From Streptomyces sp. NBC_00178 (GTDB lineage Bacteria > Actinomycetota > Actinomycetes > Streptomycetales > Streptomycetaceae): a stretch of DNA of 64,000 nucleotides. The notes under the pieces were generated by a model. It saw nothing but the letters and a program-made list of their open reading frames with translations, ran no database searches and was not told the DNA's origin. The position numbers and the translations under genes are program-made. The DNA lies in contig NZ_CP108143.1 of NCBI RefSeq assembly GCF_036206005.1, positions 3,858,001-3,922,000 of the forward strand, given 5' to 3'. Below, one piece after another: positions 51,123-60,137 of this stretch; position 1 is the first letter of the stretch, and each line of letters starts with the position of its first letter.

Positions 51123-51695
51123 CTACGTGCCGCTTCCGCCCGCCGTCAGCGCCCCGAGGTCGTCCAGCAGGCCGCGCATCAGGCGGGACATGTCGCGTTC
51201 CTCGGAGTCACCGACCCAGCGTTCGAAACCGACCTTGAACACGGCGATGCCCGCTTCGGCCGTCAGGCTCGCTGCCGCTTCCGCCACGCCGCGGTGGCGC
51301 AGGGTCTCGGCGAGGGCGGCGGACAGTGAGGCCAGCTTCATCAGCTCGCGCTCCTGGAGCTCCGCGTTCGCCATGATCACGGCCTGACGGGTGCGTGCGT
51401 ACGCCCACCGGCCGGTGAACATCCCGGAGACCGCGTCGAGGCCCACCGCCAGCGCTTCGACGGGCGCCGCCGTCCGCGGGGCGTCGGCGACGGCGCCGAC
51501 GAGCAGGTCCCGCAGGCCGGTGCCGTCGAACAGCACCTCCCGCTTGTCCGCGTAGTGCCGGAAGAAGGTCCGCTCGGTGAGGCCGGCCCGCTTGGCGATC
51601 TCCGCGACGGTGGTCTGCTCGAACCCGCGCTCGCTGTAGAGCTCCAGCGCCGCCCGCGCCAGGCGGCCGCGCGCGTCCGGCTCCCATCTACCCAT
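51123..51695 (-). CDS. TetR-family repressor
   Basis: 190 residues. The helix-turn-helix spans residues 12-55 (RAALELYSERGFEQTTVAEIAKRAGLTERTFFRHYADKREVLF), followed by a helical ligand domain. The gene is divergent from the epimerase gene, with a near-perfect inverted repeat over the shared promoter region, the standard arrangement for TetR repressing its neighbour. Confidence 0.9.
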   Translation of the reverse strand: MGRWEPDARGRLARAALELYSERGFEQTTVAEIAKRAGLTERTFFRHYADKREVLFDGTGLRDLLVGAVADAPRTAAPVEALAVGLDAVSGMFTGRWAYARTRQAVIMANAELQERELMKLASLSAALAETLRHRGVAEAAASLTAEAGIAVFKVGFERWVGDSEERDMSRLMRGLLDDLGALTAGGSGT

Positions 51696-51715
51696 GGGCC
51701 GATCCTACGTGATGG

Positions 51716-51756
51716 CAGTGCCTGACATCAGGTGTTAGCGTTGATGACAGGCACTG
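51716..51756. promoter_or_regulatory. 15-bp inverted repeat between tetR and the epimerase gene
   Basis: CAGTGCCTGACATCA (51716-51730) and TGATGACAGGCACTG (51742-51756) match at 14 of 15 positions with an 11-bp spacer. The element is centred in the 86-bp divergent intergenic region, so one bound dimer or pair of dimers could block both promoters. Confidence 0.8.
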
Positions 51757-51781
51757 ACATCGAGAGTTTCGAGGTTCTCCC

Positions 51782-52699
51782 ATGCGCATCTTCGTGACCG
51801 GAGCATCCGGCTGGATCGGCTCCGCCGTCGTACCCGAACTCATCGGCGCGGGACACCGGGTGACGGGGCTCGCCCGGTCCGACGCCTCCGCCGCCGCGCT
51901 CACCGAGGCCGGGGCCGGGGTCGTCCGGGGCACCGTCGACGACCTCGACGTCCTGCGAGACGCGGCCGAGGCGTCCGACGGGGTCGTCCACCTCGCCTTC
52001 AAGCACGACATCGCCTTCAGCGGCGACTTCCAGGGTGCCGCCGAGGCGGACCGCCGTGCCGTCGACACCTTCGGTGACGCGCTCGCCGGCTCCGGAAAGC
52101 CGTTCGTCCTGGCCTCCGGGCTGGCCGGTCTCGCACCGGGACGGACGGCGACGGAGCGGGACATGCCGACGATCGACGGCTCACCGGCCGCGGTCCGCGC
52201 GGCCACCTCCCTGGCGGCGCTCGGCCTCGCCGCGCGGGGTGTCCGCTCCTCGGTGGTGAGGCTCGCCCCCACCTGCCACGGCGAAGGGGACAACGGCTTC
52301 ATGGCCACCCTGGTCGGCATCGCCCGCGCCAAGGGCGTCTCCGGTCACGTCGGGGACGGTGCCAACCGCTGGCCCGCGGTCCACCGCCTCGACGCGGCAC
52401 GGCTGTTCAGGCTGGCGGTGGACGAGGCGCCCGCCGGGTCGGTCCTGCACGGCGCCGCCGAGGAGGGCGTCGCGATCCGGGACATCGCCGAGGTGATCGG
52501 CCGCCACCTGGGCGTACCGGTGGTGTCCGTGGCTCCGGAGGACGCCGCGGCGCACTTCGGCTGGCTGGCCGGTTTCCTCGGTGCCGACGCGCCCGCGTCG
52601 CACGCGCTGACCGGTGAGCTGCTGGACTGGCGCCCCACCCGGCCCGGTCTCCTCGAAGACCTCGACGCGGGGCACTACTTCAAGGCCGCCGACGCCTGA
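51782..52699 (+). CDS. NAD(P)-dependent epimerase/dehydratase-like SDR protein
   Basis: 305 residues. MRIFVTGASGWIGSAVVPEL is the GxxGxxG cofactor site, VVHLAFKHD (about residues 60-68) is the extended-SDR strand, and VRLAPTCHGEGDNGFM with WPAVHRLDAARLFRLAVD fits the substrate-binding half. The classical YxxxK is not clear, so catalytic activity is uncertain. It is probably derepressed when the divergent TetR binds its ligand. Confidence 0.85.
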   Translation: MRIFVTGASGWIGSAVVPELIGAGHRVTGLARSDASAAALTEAGAGVVRGTVDDLDVLRDAAEASDGVVHLAFKHDIAFSGDFQGAAEADRRAVDTFGDALAGSGKPFVLASGLAGLAPGRTATERDMPTIDGSPAAVRAATSLAALGLAARGVRSSVVRLAPTCHGEGDNGFMATLVGIARAKGVSGHVGDGANRWPAVHRLDAARLFRLAVDEAPAGSVLHGAAEEGVAIRDIAEVIGRHLGVPVVSVAPEDAAAHFGWLAGFLGADAPASHALTGELLDWRPTRPGLLEDLDAGHYFKAADA

Positions 52700-52733
52700 G
52701 GGCTGCTGCTTCCTGCCGCGCGCCGAGCGTCCG

Positions 52734-52795
52734 GGTCCCGGGGGCCGGCCGCGACGGGGGTCCCGGGGGCCGGACGCGACCGGGGTCCCGGGGCG
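52734..52795. repeat. 25-bp tandem repeat (2.5 copies)
   Basis: Copies starting GGTCCCGGGGGCCGG lie at 52734, 52759 and 52784, between the convergent SDR and NmrA-like genes. No function is assigned; it may act as a terminator because each unit contains CCCGGGGG. Confidence 0.8.
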
Positions 52796-52863
52796 GGAAG
52801 CGGGGGCGCAACCCCCGGTGGTGGCGTGCCGGCCACCGGTCCGGGAGGCCGCGTCCTGGTGGG

Positions 52864-53598
52864 TCAGCGCGCCAGCCACTCGCGGTAGCGGGTCGGGGCG
52901 ATGCGCGCGTCGGGTCCCGCGGTGATCGCGTCCCCCTGGACGGCGCCGAACATCCCCGCCGAGCCGTCCGTGACGACGGTGCGCTTGTCGCCCCGTGCGG
53001 CCAGCGTGATGCCGCCGAGCTCGTCGAGCGTGTACGTGTCGGCGCCCGCGATGTCGAGGGTCCCCTGAAGGGGGCGGCCCGCCGCGACCTCGGCGACGAT
53101 CGCAGCCACGTCCGCGGCCGCGATGGGCTGGATCGGGGTGGCGGGCAGCCGGACGGTCTCCTCGTCCGCGCTCCAGGACATGACGGAGTCCATGAACTCG
53201 AAGAACTGCGTGGCGCGCACGATCGAGTACGGGACCCGGCCGGCCTTGAGCAGGTCCTCCTGGAGCACCTTGGCGCGGTAGTAGTCGAGCTCGGGCACCT
53301 TGTCGACGCCCACGATGGACAGCACCACCGCGTGTCCGACGCCCTGCTCCCGGGCGGCGGCGAGCAGGTTCTCCATCGTCGTCCGGAAGAAGTCGAACGA
53401 GGCCTCGTCGAAGGTGGGTGAGTTGGTCACGTTGACGACGGCGTCCACCCCCTCCAGGGCGGCCTGCAGGCCCTCCCCGCTGATGAGGTCGACGCCGGTG
53501 GACTGCGAGTGCGGCACCGCCTCGTGTCCGGCCGCCTGGAGATCCCGGACCACCTGTGAACCGATGAGTCCGGTTCCGCCGAGCACTGCGATCTTCAT
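52864..53598 (-). CDS. NmrA-like NAD(P)-binding SDR protein, partner of the RsrR-like regulator
   Basis: 244 residues. MKIAVLGGTGLIGSQVVRDL is the dinucleotide-binding start, VDAVVNVTNSPTFDEASFDFF (about residues 49-70) and YYRAKVLQEDLLKAG (about 108-122) fit atypical SDRs of the NmrA type, which sense NAD(P)(H) rather than reduce substrates. It is divergent from an Rrf2 gene with a double 11-3-11 operator between them. In S. venezuelae RsrR controls a divergently placed NmrA-family gene, so this is probably the same module. Confidence 0.88.
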   Translation of the reverse strand: MKIAVLGGTGLIGSQVVRDLQAAGHEAVPHSQSTGVDLISGEGLQAALEGVDAVVNVTNSPTFDEASFDFFRTTMENLLAAAREQGVGHAVVLSIVGVDKVPELDYYRAKVLQEDLLKAGRVPYSIVRATQFFEFMDSVMSWSADEETVRLPATPIQPIAAADVAAIVAEVAAGRPLQGTLDIAGADTYTLDELGGITLAARGDKRTVVTDGSAGMFGAVQGDAITAGPDARIAPTRYREWLAR

Positions 53599-53671
53599 GT
53601 CGTACCTTCCCTGGCATGGATGAATGGGCGATATGCCGGTAATGCCCGGCTCCGCAACACTCTACGCCTCA

Positions 53672-53723
53672 AACTCGGATAACTCTTGTCCGAGACAATA
53701 CTCGGACAAGGCTTATCCGGGTA
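53672..53723. promoter_or_regulatory. Double 11-3-11 Rrf2 (RsrR-type) operator
   Basis: Site 1 is AACTCGGATAA-CTC-TTGTCCGAGAC (53672-53696) and site 2 is TACTCGGACAA-GGC-TTATCCGGGTA (53699-53723), two adjacent inverted repeats. Together they also form a larger palindrome, CGGATAA...TTATCCG. They lie in the divergent promoter region of the NmrA-like and Rrf2 genes. The 11-3-11 layout is the RsrR/NsrR-type class. Confidence 0.85.
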
Positions 53724-53743
53724 TCGGAAGGTACTGTGAAGTG

Positions 53744-54226
53744 GTGAAGATGTCGGGTGGAGTCGAATGGGCGTTGCACTGCTGCACCGTGCTCACGACG
53801 AGCAGCGAGCCGGTCCCCGCCGCGCGCCTGGCCGAGCTGCACGACGTGTCGGGCAGCTACCTCGCGAAGCAGCTCCAGGCCCTCGCGCGCGCGGGGCTGA
53901 TCCACTCCACCCAGGGGAAGTCCGGCGGCTACGCCCTGACCCGGCCCCCGGAGACGATCACCGTCCTCGACGTCGTCCAGGCCGTGGACGGACCTGCACC
54001 CGCCTTCGTCTGCACGGAGATCAGGCAGCGAGGTCCCCTGGCGACGCCTGCGGCCGCCTGCACCACCCCCTGCGCGATCGCCCGCACGATGGGGGCGGCG
54101 GAGTCCGCGTGGCGCGCGTCGCTCGCGGCGGTCACGATCGCCGACCTCGCCCGTGACGTCGAGGCGGACTACGGTCCGCAGGCCATGGCGGGCATCGGCA
54201 ACTGGCTGGCGGACAGGGACTCCTGA
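53744..54226 (+). CDS. rsrR: Rrf2-family [2Fe-2S] redox regulator, RsrR-like
   Basis: 160 residues from GTG 53744. This start places Glu8 and His12 in MKMSGGVEWALHCC, as in RsrR, whose cluster uses Glu8 and His12 of one subunit with cysteines of the other. Cys90, Cys106 and Cys110 (FVCTEIRQ, AACTTPCAIA) are candidate cysteine ligands. The winged helix is at about residues 22-65 (LAELHDVSGSYLAKQLQALARAGL, with the QGKSGGYAL wing). The pairing with a divergent NmrA gene and a double 11-3-11 operator supports RsrR. It is expected to sense redox state through cluster oxidation and to autoregulate. Confidence 0.88.
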   Translation: MKMSGGVEWALHCCTVLTTSSEPVPAARLAELHDVSGSYLAKQLQALARAGLIHSTQGKSGGYALTRPPETITVLDVVQAVDGPAPAFVCTEIRQRGPLATPAAACTTPCAIARTMGAAESAWRASLAAVTIADLARDVEADYGPQAMAGIGNWLADRDS

Positions 54227-54429
54227 CCCGACGGCGGGGGCGCTCCGTCCCGGAAGCGTGCACGGTGTCGTCGCAGCGCCTCACCGCCGCGGGGCCACTA
54301 CGGCGGTACGTGCGCTTGGCCGGGAGCCGGCCGGCCGCATCTCCGTGAGGCGGCCGCGGGCATCACGGCGAGGCGGGCCGCGGGTATCGGCCCGGGGCGG
54401 CCTCGGAGAACTCCGAACCCGGCAGGGCC

Positions 54430-55230
54430 TCAGGAGGATGCGGAAGCCCGCGACCCGCCCTCCAGAGGCAGCAGTTCGGGGCGCTTCGCGCTGCGACCGT
54501 CGCCCGAGGACCGTCCGCGCAGCCGCCGCCCGATCCACGGGCCGAGGAAGCCGGCCGCCCAGCGGAGTTCCGCCCCCGCCGCGTGCAGTCGGGAGGGAAG
54601 CTCCTGGGGCGGCAGGGGCTGGGCCCAGCTCTTGTCGTCGCCGAGGAGCCCCAGGGCGTGGGCGGCCGCCGCGGCGATCCGCGCGTGGCCGAGCGGACTC
54701 GCGTGCAGGCGGTCCTCGCTCCACAGCCGGGGGTCGGTGGCCACGGGCAGCAGGGCCACGTCGGCGAGCACGACACCGTGCCGGGCCGCCGCCTCGCGGA
54801 TGCGGTCGTTCATGTCGAACACCCGGGCCCGCACCGGGCGGGCGACGGGGGCGATCTTCGCCACGTCGGGGAAGGTCAGGGTCAGCACGCGCGCCCCGGA
54901 TGCCGTGAGCGCGGCGAACATCTCCTCGAGCTGCCCGGCGACTCCCGCGGCGTCGAACTTCGGCCGGAGCAGGTCGTTGACACCCGCGACGACGGTGGCC
55001 AGGTCGGGGCGGAGGGCCAGCGCGGGCGCCAGCTGCTCGGCGCGCACCTGCCCGGCGACCCGTCCGCGTACGGCCAGGTTGGCGTACCGCAGGCGGGGCT
55101 CCGAAGCGCCGATGTGCTCCGCGAGCCGGTCCGCCCAGCCACGCAGCCCGGTCGCGTCGTCGCCGTCCCCGACGCCCTCGGTCTGACTGTCGCCCAGTGC
55201 GACGTACCGCAGGAACTCACCGTTCGGCAC
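54430..55230 (-). CDS. SGNH/GDSL hydrolase
   Basis: 266 residues. Block I is YVALGDSQTEG (nucleophile Ser near residue 15), block III is VVAGVNDLLRP (Gly-x-Asn), and block V is WSEDRLHASPLGHARIA with the catalytic Asp and His (about residue 176). Esterase activity is likely; there is no clear signal peptide. It overlaps the PadR gene by 14 bp, so the two are co-transcribed and the regulator probably controls it. Confidence 0.9.
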   Translation of the reverse strand: MPNGEFLRYVALGDSQTEGVGDGDDATGLRGWADRLAEHIGASEPRLRYANLAVRGRVAGQVRAEQLAPALALRPDLATVVAGVNDLLRPKFDAAGVAGQLEEMFAALTASGARVLTLTFPDVAKIAPVARPVRARVFDMNDRIREAAARHGVVLADVALLPVATDPRLWSEDRLHASPLGHARIAAAAAHALGLLGDDKSWAQPLPPQELPSRLHAAGAELRWAAGFLGPWIGRRLRGRSSGDGRSAKRPELLPLEGGSRASASS

Positions 55231-55819
55231 GGCTGGTCCGCCTTTCCTCGAGTGCGCCCACGGTGTGCAGGCACCAGTCCCGGTGACTCCGTTCGAAGGA
55301 CAGCCCGCGCAGGCACGTCAGATACGGCCCGATGCGGTCCCCTGTACGCAGGTACTCCTCCTCGGAGGCGTCGCCGCGCAGCCGGAGGAGGACCTTTCCG
55401 AGCAGCTCGATCCTGGCCTCGGCCGCGGCGGCCCGCTCGCGCAGCTGCAGGACGACCGGTGCGGTGTCGATGTGATCGGCGGCCTGCACCTTGACGAGCA
55501 GGTCGTCCCGGATGAAGGAGGGTCTGGACGCGTCGGCGGCGAAGCGTTCCAGCTCCGCGAGACCGGCCTCGGTGACATGGAAGAGCCGCTTGTTGGGCCG
55601 GCTCTCCTGGATCACCTGGCGGCCGGCGACCAGCCCTCTCCGCTCCAGCTCGGCCAGCTCGGCATAGAGCTGCTGGGGCACGGCGTGCCAGAAGTTCGCG
55701 ACGCCGACGTCGAAGGTCTTGGCCAGCTGGTACCCGCTGGACTCGCCGTCCAGGAGCGCAGCCAGCACCGCGTGCCGCAGTGCCACCGGACCTCCCACCC
55801 GCAGGGTCGTTCCCGTCAT
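55217..55819 (-). CDS. PadR-family transcriptional regulator
   Basis: 200 residues. The winged helix is N-terminal (ALRHAVLAALLDGESSGYQLAKTF, residues 13-36, with WHAVPQQLYAELAELERRGLV as recognition/wing region), and a C-terminal helical dimerisation part follows, with AELERFAADASRPSFIRDDLLVKVQ. ATG 55819. A perfect 7-4-7 palindrome lies 18 bp upstream. It is operonic with the GDSL hydrolase and divergent from the VOC gene. Confidence 0.9.
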   Translation of the reverse strand: MTGTTLRVGGPVALRHAVLAALLDGESSGYQLAKTFDVGVANFWHAVPQQLYAELAELERRGLVAGRQVIQESRPNKRLFHVTEAGLAELERFAADASRPSFIRDDLLVKVQAADHIDTAPVVLQLRERAAAAEARIELLGKVLLRLRGDASEEEYLRTGDRIGPYLTCLRGLSFERSHRDWCLHTVGALEERRTSRAER

Positions 55820-55836
55820 GTAGTCATCGACAAGAA

Positions 55837-55854
55837 TAGTCAGTTTTCTGACTA
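55837..55854. promoter_or_regulatory. 7-4-7 palindrome upstream of padR
   Basis: TAGTCAG-TTTT-CTGACTA is a perfect inverted repeat 18-35 bp before the PadR start. The AT-rich spacer and position suggest an operator over the -10/-35 region; the VOC gene on the other side may share it. Confidence 0.6.
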
Positions 55855-55958
55855 GGGCAAGGGCGGGTCCGACGGCCGCGGCGTGCGAGGAGCGGCCGCC
55901 ACCGCATCGGTCAGGAATCGAGAAGCGCGCGGCCGGAACCGGACTTAGCGTCGGTTCC

Positions 55959-56591
55959 ATGACTTCCACGGCTTCCACGGCTTCCATCGCTTCCGTCTTC
56001 CTCGACGCGGCCGACCCGACCGCCGCCGCGTGCTTCTACTCCGACGCCTTCGGGCTCGAGTCCCTGGTCGGTGTCCGGGCCTCGGACACACCCGCGGAGG
56101 GCTTCCGCGGCTTCACGCTGTCGCTCACCGTGTCCCAGCCCTCGGGCGTCGACCGCCTCGTCGAAGCGGCCCTGACCGCAGGTGCGACCACGACGAAGCC
56201 CGCCACGAAATCGCTCTGGGGCTACGGCGGTGTCGTCCGGGCCCCCGACGGCGCGCTCTGGAAGATCGCGACCTCGGCGAAGAAGGACAAGGGCCCCGCC
56301 ACCTCGGAGATCGACCAGGTGGTGCTCCTCCTCGGAGTCGACGACGTCGTCGCGAGCAAGAAGTTCTACGTCGGTCAGGGCTTCACGGTGGGGAAGAGCT
56401 TCGGACGCAAGTACGTGGACTTCGACACCCCCGCGAGCCCGCTCAAGCTCGGGCTCTACGGCCGCAAGGCCCTGGCCAAGGACGCCGGGGTCGCCCCCGA
56501 GGGCACGGGGCCGCACGGGATCACGATCGGTGGGGCCGGCGGGCCGTTCACCGACCCGGACGGATTCGCCTGGGAGGCGGTGCGGGCCTGA
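55959..56591 (+). CDS. VOC (glyoxalase/bleomycin-resistance) family protein, two modules
   Basis: 210 residues. Two beta-alpha-beta-beta-beta VOC modules are visible: residues about 8-107 (VFLDAADPTAAACFYSDAFG, ending VVRAPDGALWKIA) and about 115-210 (VVLLLGVDDVVASKKFYVGQGF, ending GPFTDPDGFAWEA). VOC proteins bind metals and act as lyases, dioxygenases or drug-binding proteins; the specific role is unknown. It is divergent from padR and possibly under the same regulator. Confidence 0.87.
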   Translation: MTSTASTASIASVFLDAADPTAAACFYSDAFGLESLVGVRASDTPAEGFRGFTLSLTVSQPSGVDRLVEAALTAGATTTKPATKSLWGYGGVVRAPDGALWKIATSAKKDKGPATSEIDQVVLLLGVDDVVASKKFYVGQGFTVGKSFGRKYVDFDTPASPLKLGLYGRKALAKDAGVAPEGTGPHGITIGGAGGPFTDPDGFAWEAVRA

Positions 56592-56779
56592 GCGGACGCG
56601 GGCCGGGGGAGGGCTGCTGGCCCCGGGGGGTCTGCGTCGAGGGCGACTCTTGAACAGGTTCGAAATCAGAGGGCGTTCGCTGTGGCCCTCCTGGTACTGT
56701 CGCCCTCTCGCGCGGGGATCGAGCGGCGGTTCCGTAAGCGCCCCCCCTGCAGCGATCATCTTGGGGAGGGGCTCCTTTC

Positions 56780-59700
56780 ATGATTCGTCCGCTGGAAAGA
56801 CGGGCCGGGCGCCGGCAGCGCGTGCTCGGCCGTATCGCTCTCACCGTCACGCTCACCGTGACCGCCGGCATCGGCACTGCTGCGGGGTCGGCTGTCGCCG
56901 ACACCCCCGGCGCATCCGCCGGTCCCGTCGTCATCAGCCCGGGTGCACGCTTCGTGCCCCGCGCCACCATCATCCTGAACGCCGGTGAGACGGGATTCCT
57001 CACCGCGCAGGAGGGCGACGACCGCCTTCGATGGATCGACTACGCCACCGGTGCGACGACCGTCGCCGACCACCGGCTGTCCGAGCCGCTCACCTACGAC
57101 GTGGACGATTTCCGATTCACCCGGTACCCGCCGGACTTCGGCCACGGCTCCGACACCGTCGCGGTCTACGCGGACTCCCCCGCACCGCACGTGACGCTCC
57201 AACAGCGGGCCGGCGACGGACCGGAGACCACCGTGGTGATTCCGGAGGGACAGGCGTACGTCGCGACCTACGGCGACACCGTCCTCACCCGGACCGGAGC
57301 CGAGCAGGCCGTGACCAGCCTGCACCTCCTGCACCTGGAGGACGGCGAGGTGAGGGACCGGAGACTGGAAGGCCTGCCGGAGGGGTGGGACCTCTCCGTC
57401 AGCGAGGGCGACGCCCGGTCCATCGCGGTCCGCGGCATCAAGTGGGAGGACTCCCACATGTCCCAGGGGTGGTGGGTCGTCGACCTCGCCACCGGCAGCG
57501 TGAAAACCCTGTCCACGAGGGGCGAAAGCGTTTCCTTCGACCGCGACACGATCTTCCACGTCGGCGCTCCGTCAGGAGACACCGCCCAGGTGTACCGCCG
57601 CGACGATCCGGAAGCGGAGCCGACCACCGTCGACCTGCGGGACGTGGCCTCGTACAACGACGTCGTGCGGCCCCTCGGCGACCGCTTCGTCACCGTGGCC
57701 CCTCCCAACGACGGCAACGGCGAATACCGGGGTAACCAACTCGTCCTGCGGGATGCCACGGGGAGCTGGAAGTCCCTGCTGGCCGTGGCCTCGCCCTCGG
57801 TGCACCGGACGCCCGACGGCTCGCTCCTGCTGGCAGGCGCGGAAGAGCGCACCACCTACGGCGCGCTCGACTGGGGCTACTACCTCTTCAGCCTCGCCGC
57901 GGACGGCACGGTCACCCGCAAGCGCCTGGCGGACATCGAGGACCGGGAGGCCGAACCGGCCGGCATCTCGCTGGGCAGTGGCATCCTCACCACGGCCGAC
58001 GACTCGAAGCACTACGGCCCCGCCACCACCATCGGCGGTTACCGGAGCACCTGGCTGAAGACCGCCGGCCGTCCTGAGGAACTCGACTCGACGGTCGACG
58101 GCGTCGTGTCCGGCCGGGACGACGACTGCGGCAGCAGCGAGGACGCCTACTGCGTGACGATGTTCGCGAGCGGCGACGGTCACCATGGACGCAAAGCCTC
58201 GACCGAACAGGACGCCACCGTGCTCTACCGGAACGGTGCAGCTCCATGGGGCCCGCAAGTGACCTCCGGGCTCGGCAGCCCGCAACTCGTGGACCTTTCC
58301 GGCCGCTTCGGCGTCGTGAACCAGGGCTGGGGCGGGCAGCAGGCTGTCCTCCACTTCAAGGACTCCACCACCGGGAACGTAGTTCTGAAGCGGGACCCGG
58401 TGGCAACCTCGGTCTGGGGCGACACACTGTGGAGCGCCGTCGGCCGGTGGGACAACACCAGTTCCGGCGTGTCGACCCGGGTGGAGGCGAAGAACCTGTC
58501 GACGGGCGCTGCCGGTGCGTCGTTCGACGCGGGCTGCGTCCCCAGCGACCTGCAAGCCGTGGGCCGCTGGGTGTACTGGCGGTGCAGCGACTACTGGCAC
58601 GCCTTCAAGGGCGCAGGCGTCTACGACCTGCAGTCCAGGACGTCCCTCGGACTCGGGCCCGACGAGACACTGCTCGGCGACGGCTACCTGGTCCACCGCT
58701 CGGACGCCGCGGGCCTCACCCTCCTCGACCTGCACAACGGTCTCCCGGCCGGCGGCAAGGAGGCGGATCTGCCCCAGCGCCTGGTGGCCACCGCCGCCGA
58801 GCTCGGCAACCGGACCGTTCGCCGTTCCGGGTGGACCGTCGACCGATTCGGCGGGCACGTCGCCTACACGGGCGCGGACCGTCGGGTGCGGGTCGTCCCG
58901 TCCGGCGTACCTGCCTCCCAGATCGCCGTCATCGACTCCGACACGCCCGCACTGGACATCAAGGCGGGTCCCTGGAAACCGCGTTGGTGGCTCTCGAAGC
59001 CGGCGGGGTCGTGGGTGCTGACTCTGGTGGACAAGGCGACCGGGCAGACCGTACGGACACTGTCCGGCGGAGAGGCCCGAGGGCAGGTGGCACCGTCGTG
59101 GGACGGCAAGGACGCGACCGGGAGGTATGTCCCGAACGGGGCCTACTCCTGGACCCTGACCGCGAAGCCCGCGGACGGCGTCAAGTCGGACGCCTCCACC
59201 CTTGGGACGGTGGCGGTGACCGGCGGTGCCGCTGTGCGGCGTGACTACGTGGGCGAGGACGGGTACCCGGACCTGTACGCCCGCGGTACCGACGGATCCC
59301 TGCTCGTCTACCAGGGCAATGCCTCAGGGACGGTGTCGGCGAAGACTGCCGGCGGTACCTGGCCCACCACCTCGGCCCTCGTCCCCTTCGGCGATGCCGT
59401 CGGCGACGGCGCCAACGACACCCTGGTCGCGGACAAGGACGGCTTCCTGTACCGCTATTCCCCTGAGCGCGGCATGGCCGTCACTCCGGAAGCCCCGTAC
59501 ACGAAGATCGGCAGCGGCTGGGCGGCCTTCGACGGTTTGACCTACTCGGGCGACCTCACCAACGACCGGATCCCGGATCTGGTGGCCCGGCAGACCGCGA
59601 CCGGTGACCTGTACCTGTTCGCGGGGACCGGCGCCGGGGGCTTCACGCGCACCGGCCGGATCGGCACCAGTTGGAAGAGCCTCACCATCGTCGGCGCGGG

Positions 59701-59995
59701 TGACCTCAACGGTGACGGACACGCGGACCTCGTCGCCCGCACCACGAACGGCGACCTCTACCGCTACTACGGGACCGGCACGGGGACCATCTCGTCCGGC
59801 ACGAAGATCGGCTCTGGCTGGGGCGGCATGGCCGACTTCGTCGGCATCGGCGACCTCACCGGCGACGGCAAGGACGACATTCTCGGCCGCACCACGACCG
59901 GTGACCTGTACCGGTATGCCGGCAACGGCACCGGTGGCATCGGCTCCGGTGCCAAGATCGGCACCGGTTGGAAGAGTTTCGCCAGCGTCCGCTAG
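56780..59995 (+). CDS. Secreted VCBS/FG-GAP repeat protein with a FlgD-like Ig domain
   Basis: 1071 residues. A basic signal sequence (RRAGRRQRVLGRIALTVTLT, then Ala-rich) ends near residue 40. The long N-terminal region (about 45-730) is beta-rich, probably a propeller. A FlgD-type Ig-like domain follows (SWDGKDATGRYVPNGAYSWT, about residues 773-792). The C terminus has FG-GAP/VCBS repeats such as AGDLNGDGHADLVARTTNGD and GDLTGDGKDDILGRTTTGD, which bind calcium in integrin-like propellers. Adhesion or extracellular binding is likely; no catalytic motif is seen. GGGGAGGGG stands before the ATG. Confidence 0.85.
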   Translation: MIRPLERRAGRRQRVLGRIALTVTLTVTAGIGTAAGSAVADTPGASAGPVVISPGARFVPRATIILNAGETGFLTAQEGDDRLRWIDYATGATTVADHRLSEPLTYDVDDFRFTRYPPDFGHGSDTVAVYADSPAPHVTLQQRAGDGPETTVVIPEGQAYVATYGDTVLTRTGAEQAVTSLHLLHLEDGEVRDRRLEGLPEGWDLSVSEGDARSIAVRGIKWEDSHMSQGWWVVDLATGSVKTLSTRGESVSFDRDTIFHVGAPSGDTAQVYRRDDPEAEPTTVDLRDVASYNDVVRPLGDRFVTVAPPNDGNGEYRGNQLVLRDATGSWKSLLAVASPSVHRTPDGSLLLAGAEERTTYGALDWGYYLFSLAADGTVTRKRLADIEDREAEPAGISLGSGILTTADDSKHYGPATTIGGYRSTWLKTAGRPEELDSTVDGVVSGRDDDCGSSEDAYCVTMFASGDGHHGRKASTEQDATVLYRNGAAPWGPQVTSGLGSPQLVDLSGRFGVVNQGWGGQQAVLHFKDSTTGNVVLKRDPVATSVWGDTLWSAVGRWDNTSSGVSTRVEAKNLSTGAAGASFDAGCVPSDLQAVGRWVYWRCSDYWHAFKGAGVYDLQSRTSLGLGPDETLLGDGYLVHRSDAAGLTLLDLHNGLPAGGKEADLPQRLVATAAELGNRTVRRSGWTVDRFGGHVAYTGADRRVRVVPSGVPASQIAVIDSDTPALDIKAGPWKPRWWLSKPAGSWVLTLVDKATGQTVRTLSGGEARGQVAPSWDGKDATGRYVPNGAYSWTLTAKPADGVKSDASTLGTVAVTGGAAVRRDYVGEDGYPDLYARGTDGSLLVYQGNASGTVSAKTAGGTWPTTSALVPFGDAVGDGANDTLVADKDGFLYRYSPERGMAVTPEAPYTKIGSGWAAFDGLTYSGDLTNDRIPDLVARQTATGDLYLFAGTGAGGFTRTGRIGTSWKSLTIVGAGDLNGDGHADLVARTTNGDLYRYYGTGTGTISSGTKIGSGWGGMADFVGIGDLTGDGKDDILGRTTTGDLYRYAGNGTGGIGSGAKIGTGWKSFASVR

Positions 59996-60137
59996 GCGTT
60001 CTGCCAACGGAGGGCGGGTGCGGTGACAGTGATCACCGCCCTGGGATCCGAATCCTGAGTGAGGGCCTGCCGGTCCGGTGCGGAGTGCGACGTCCACACC
60101 GGCCCGGGAGGCCCTCGTGCCCCGCACTGCGCAGGAT

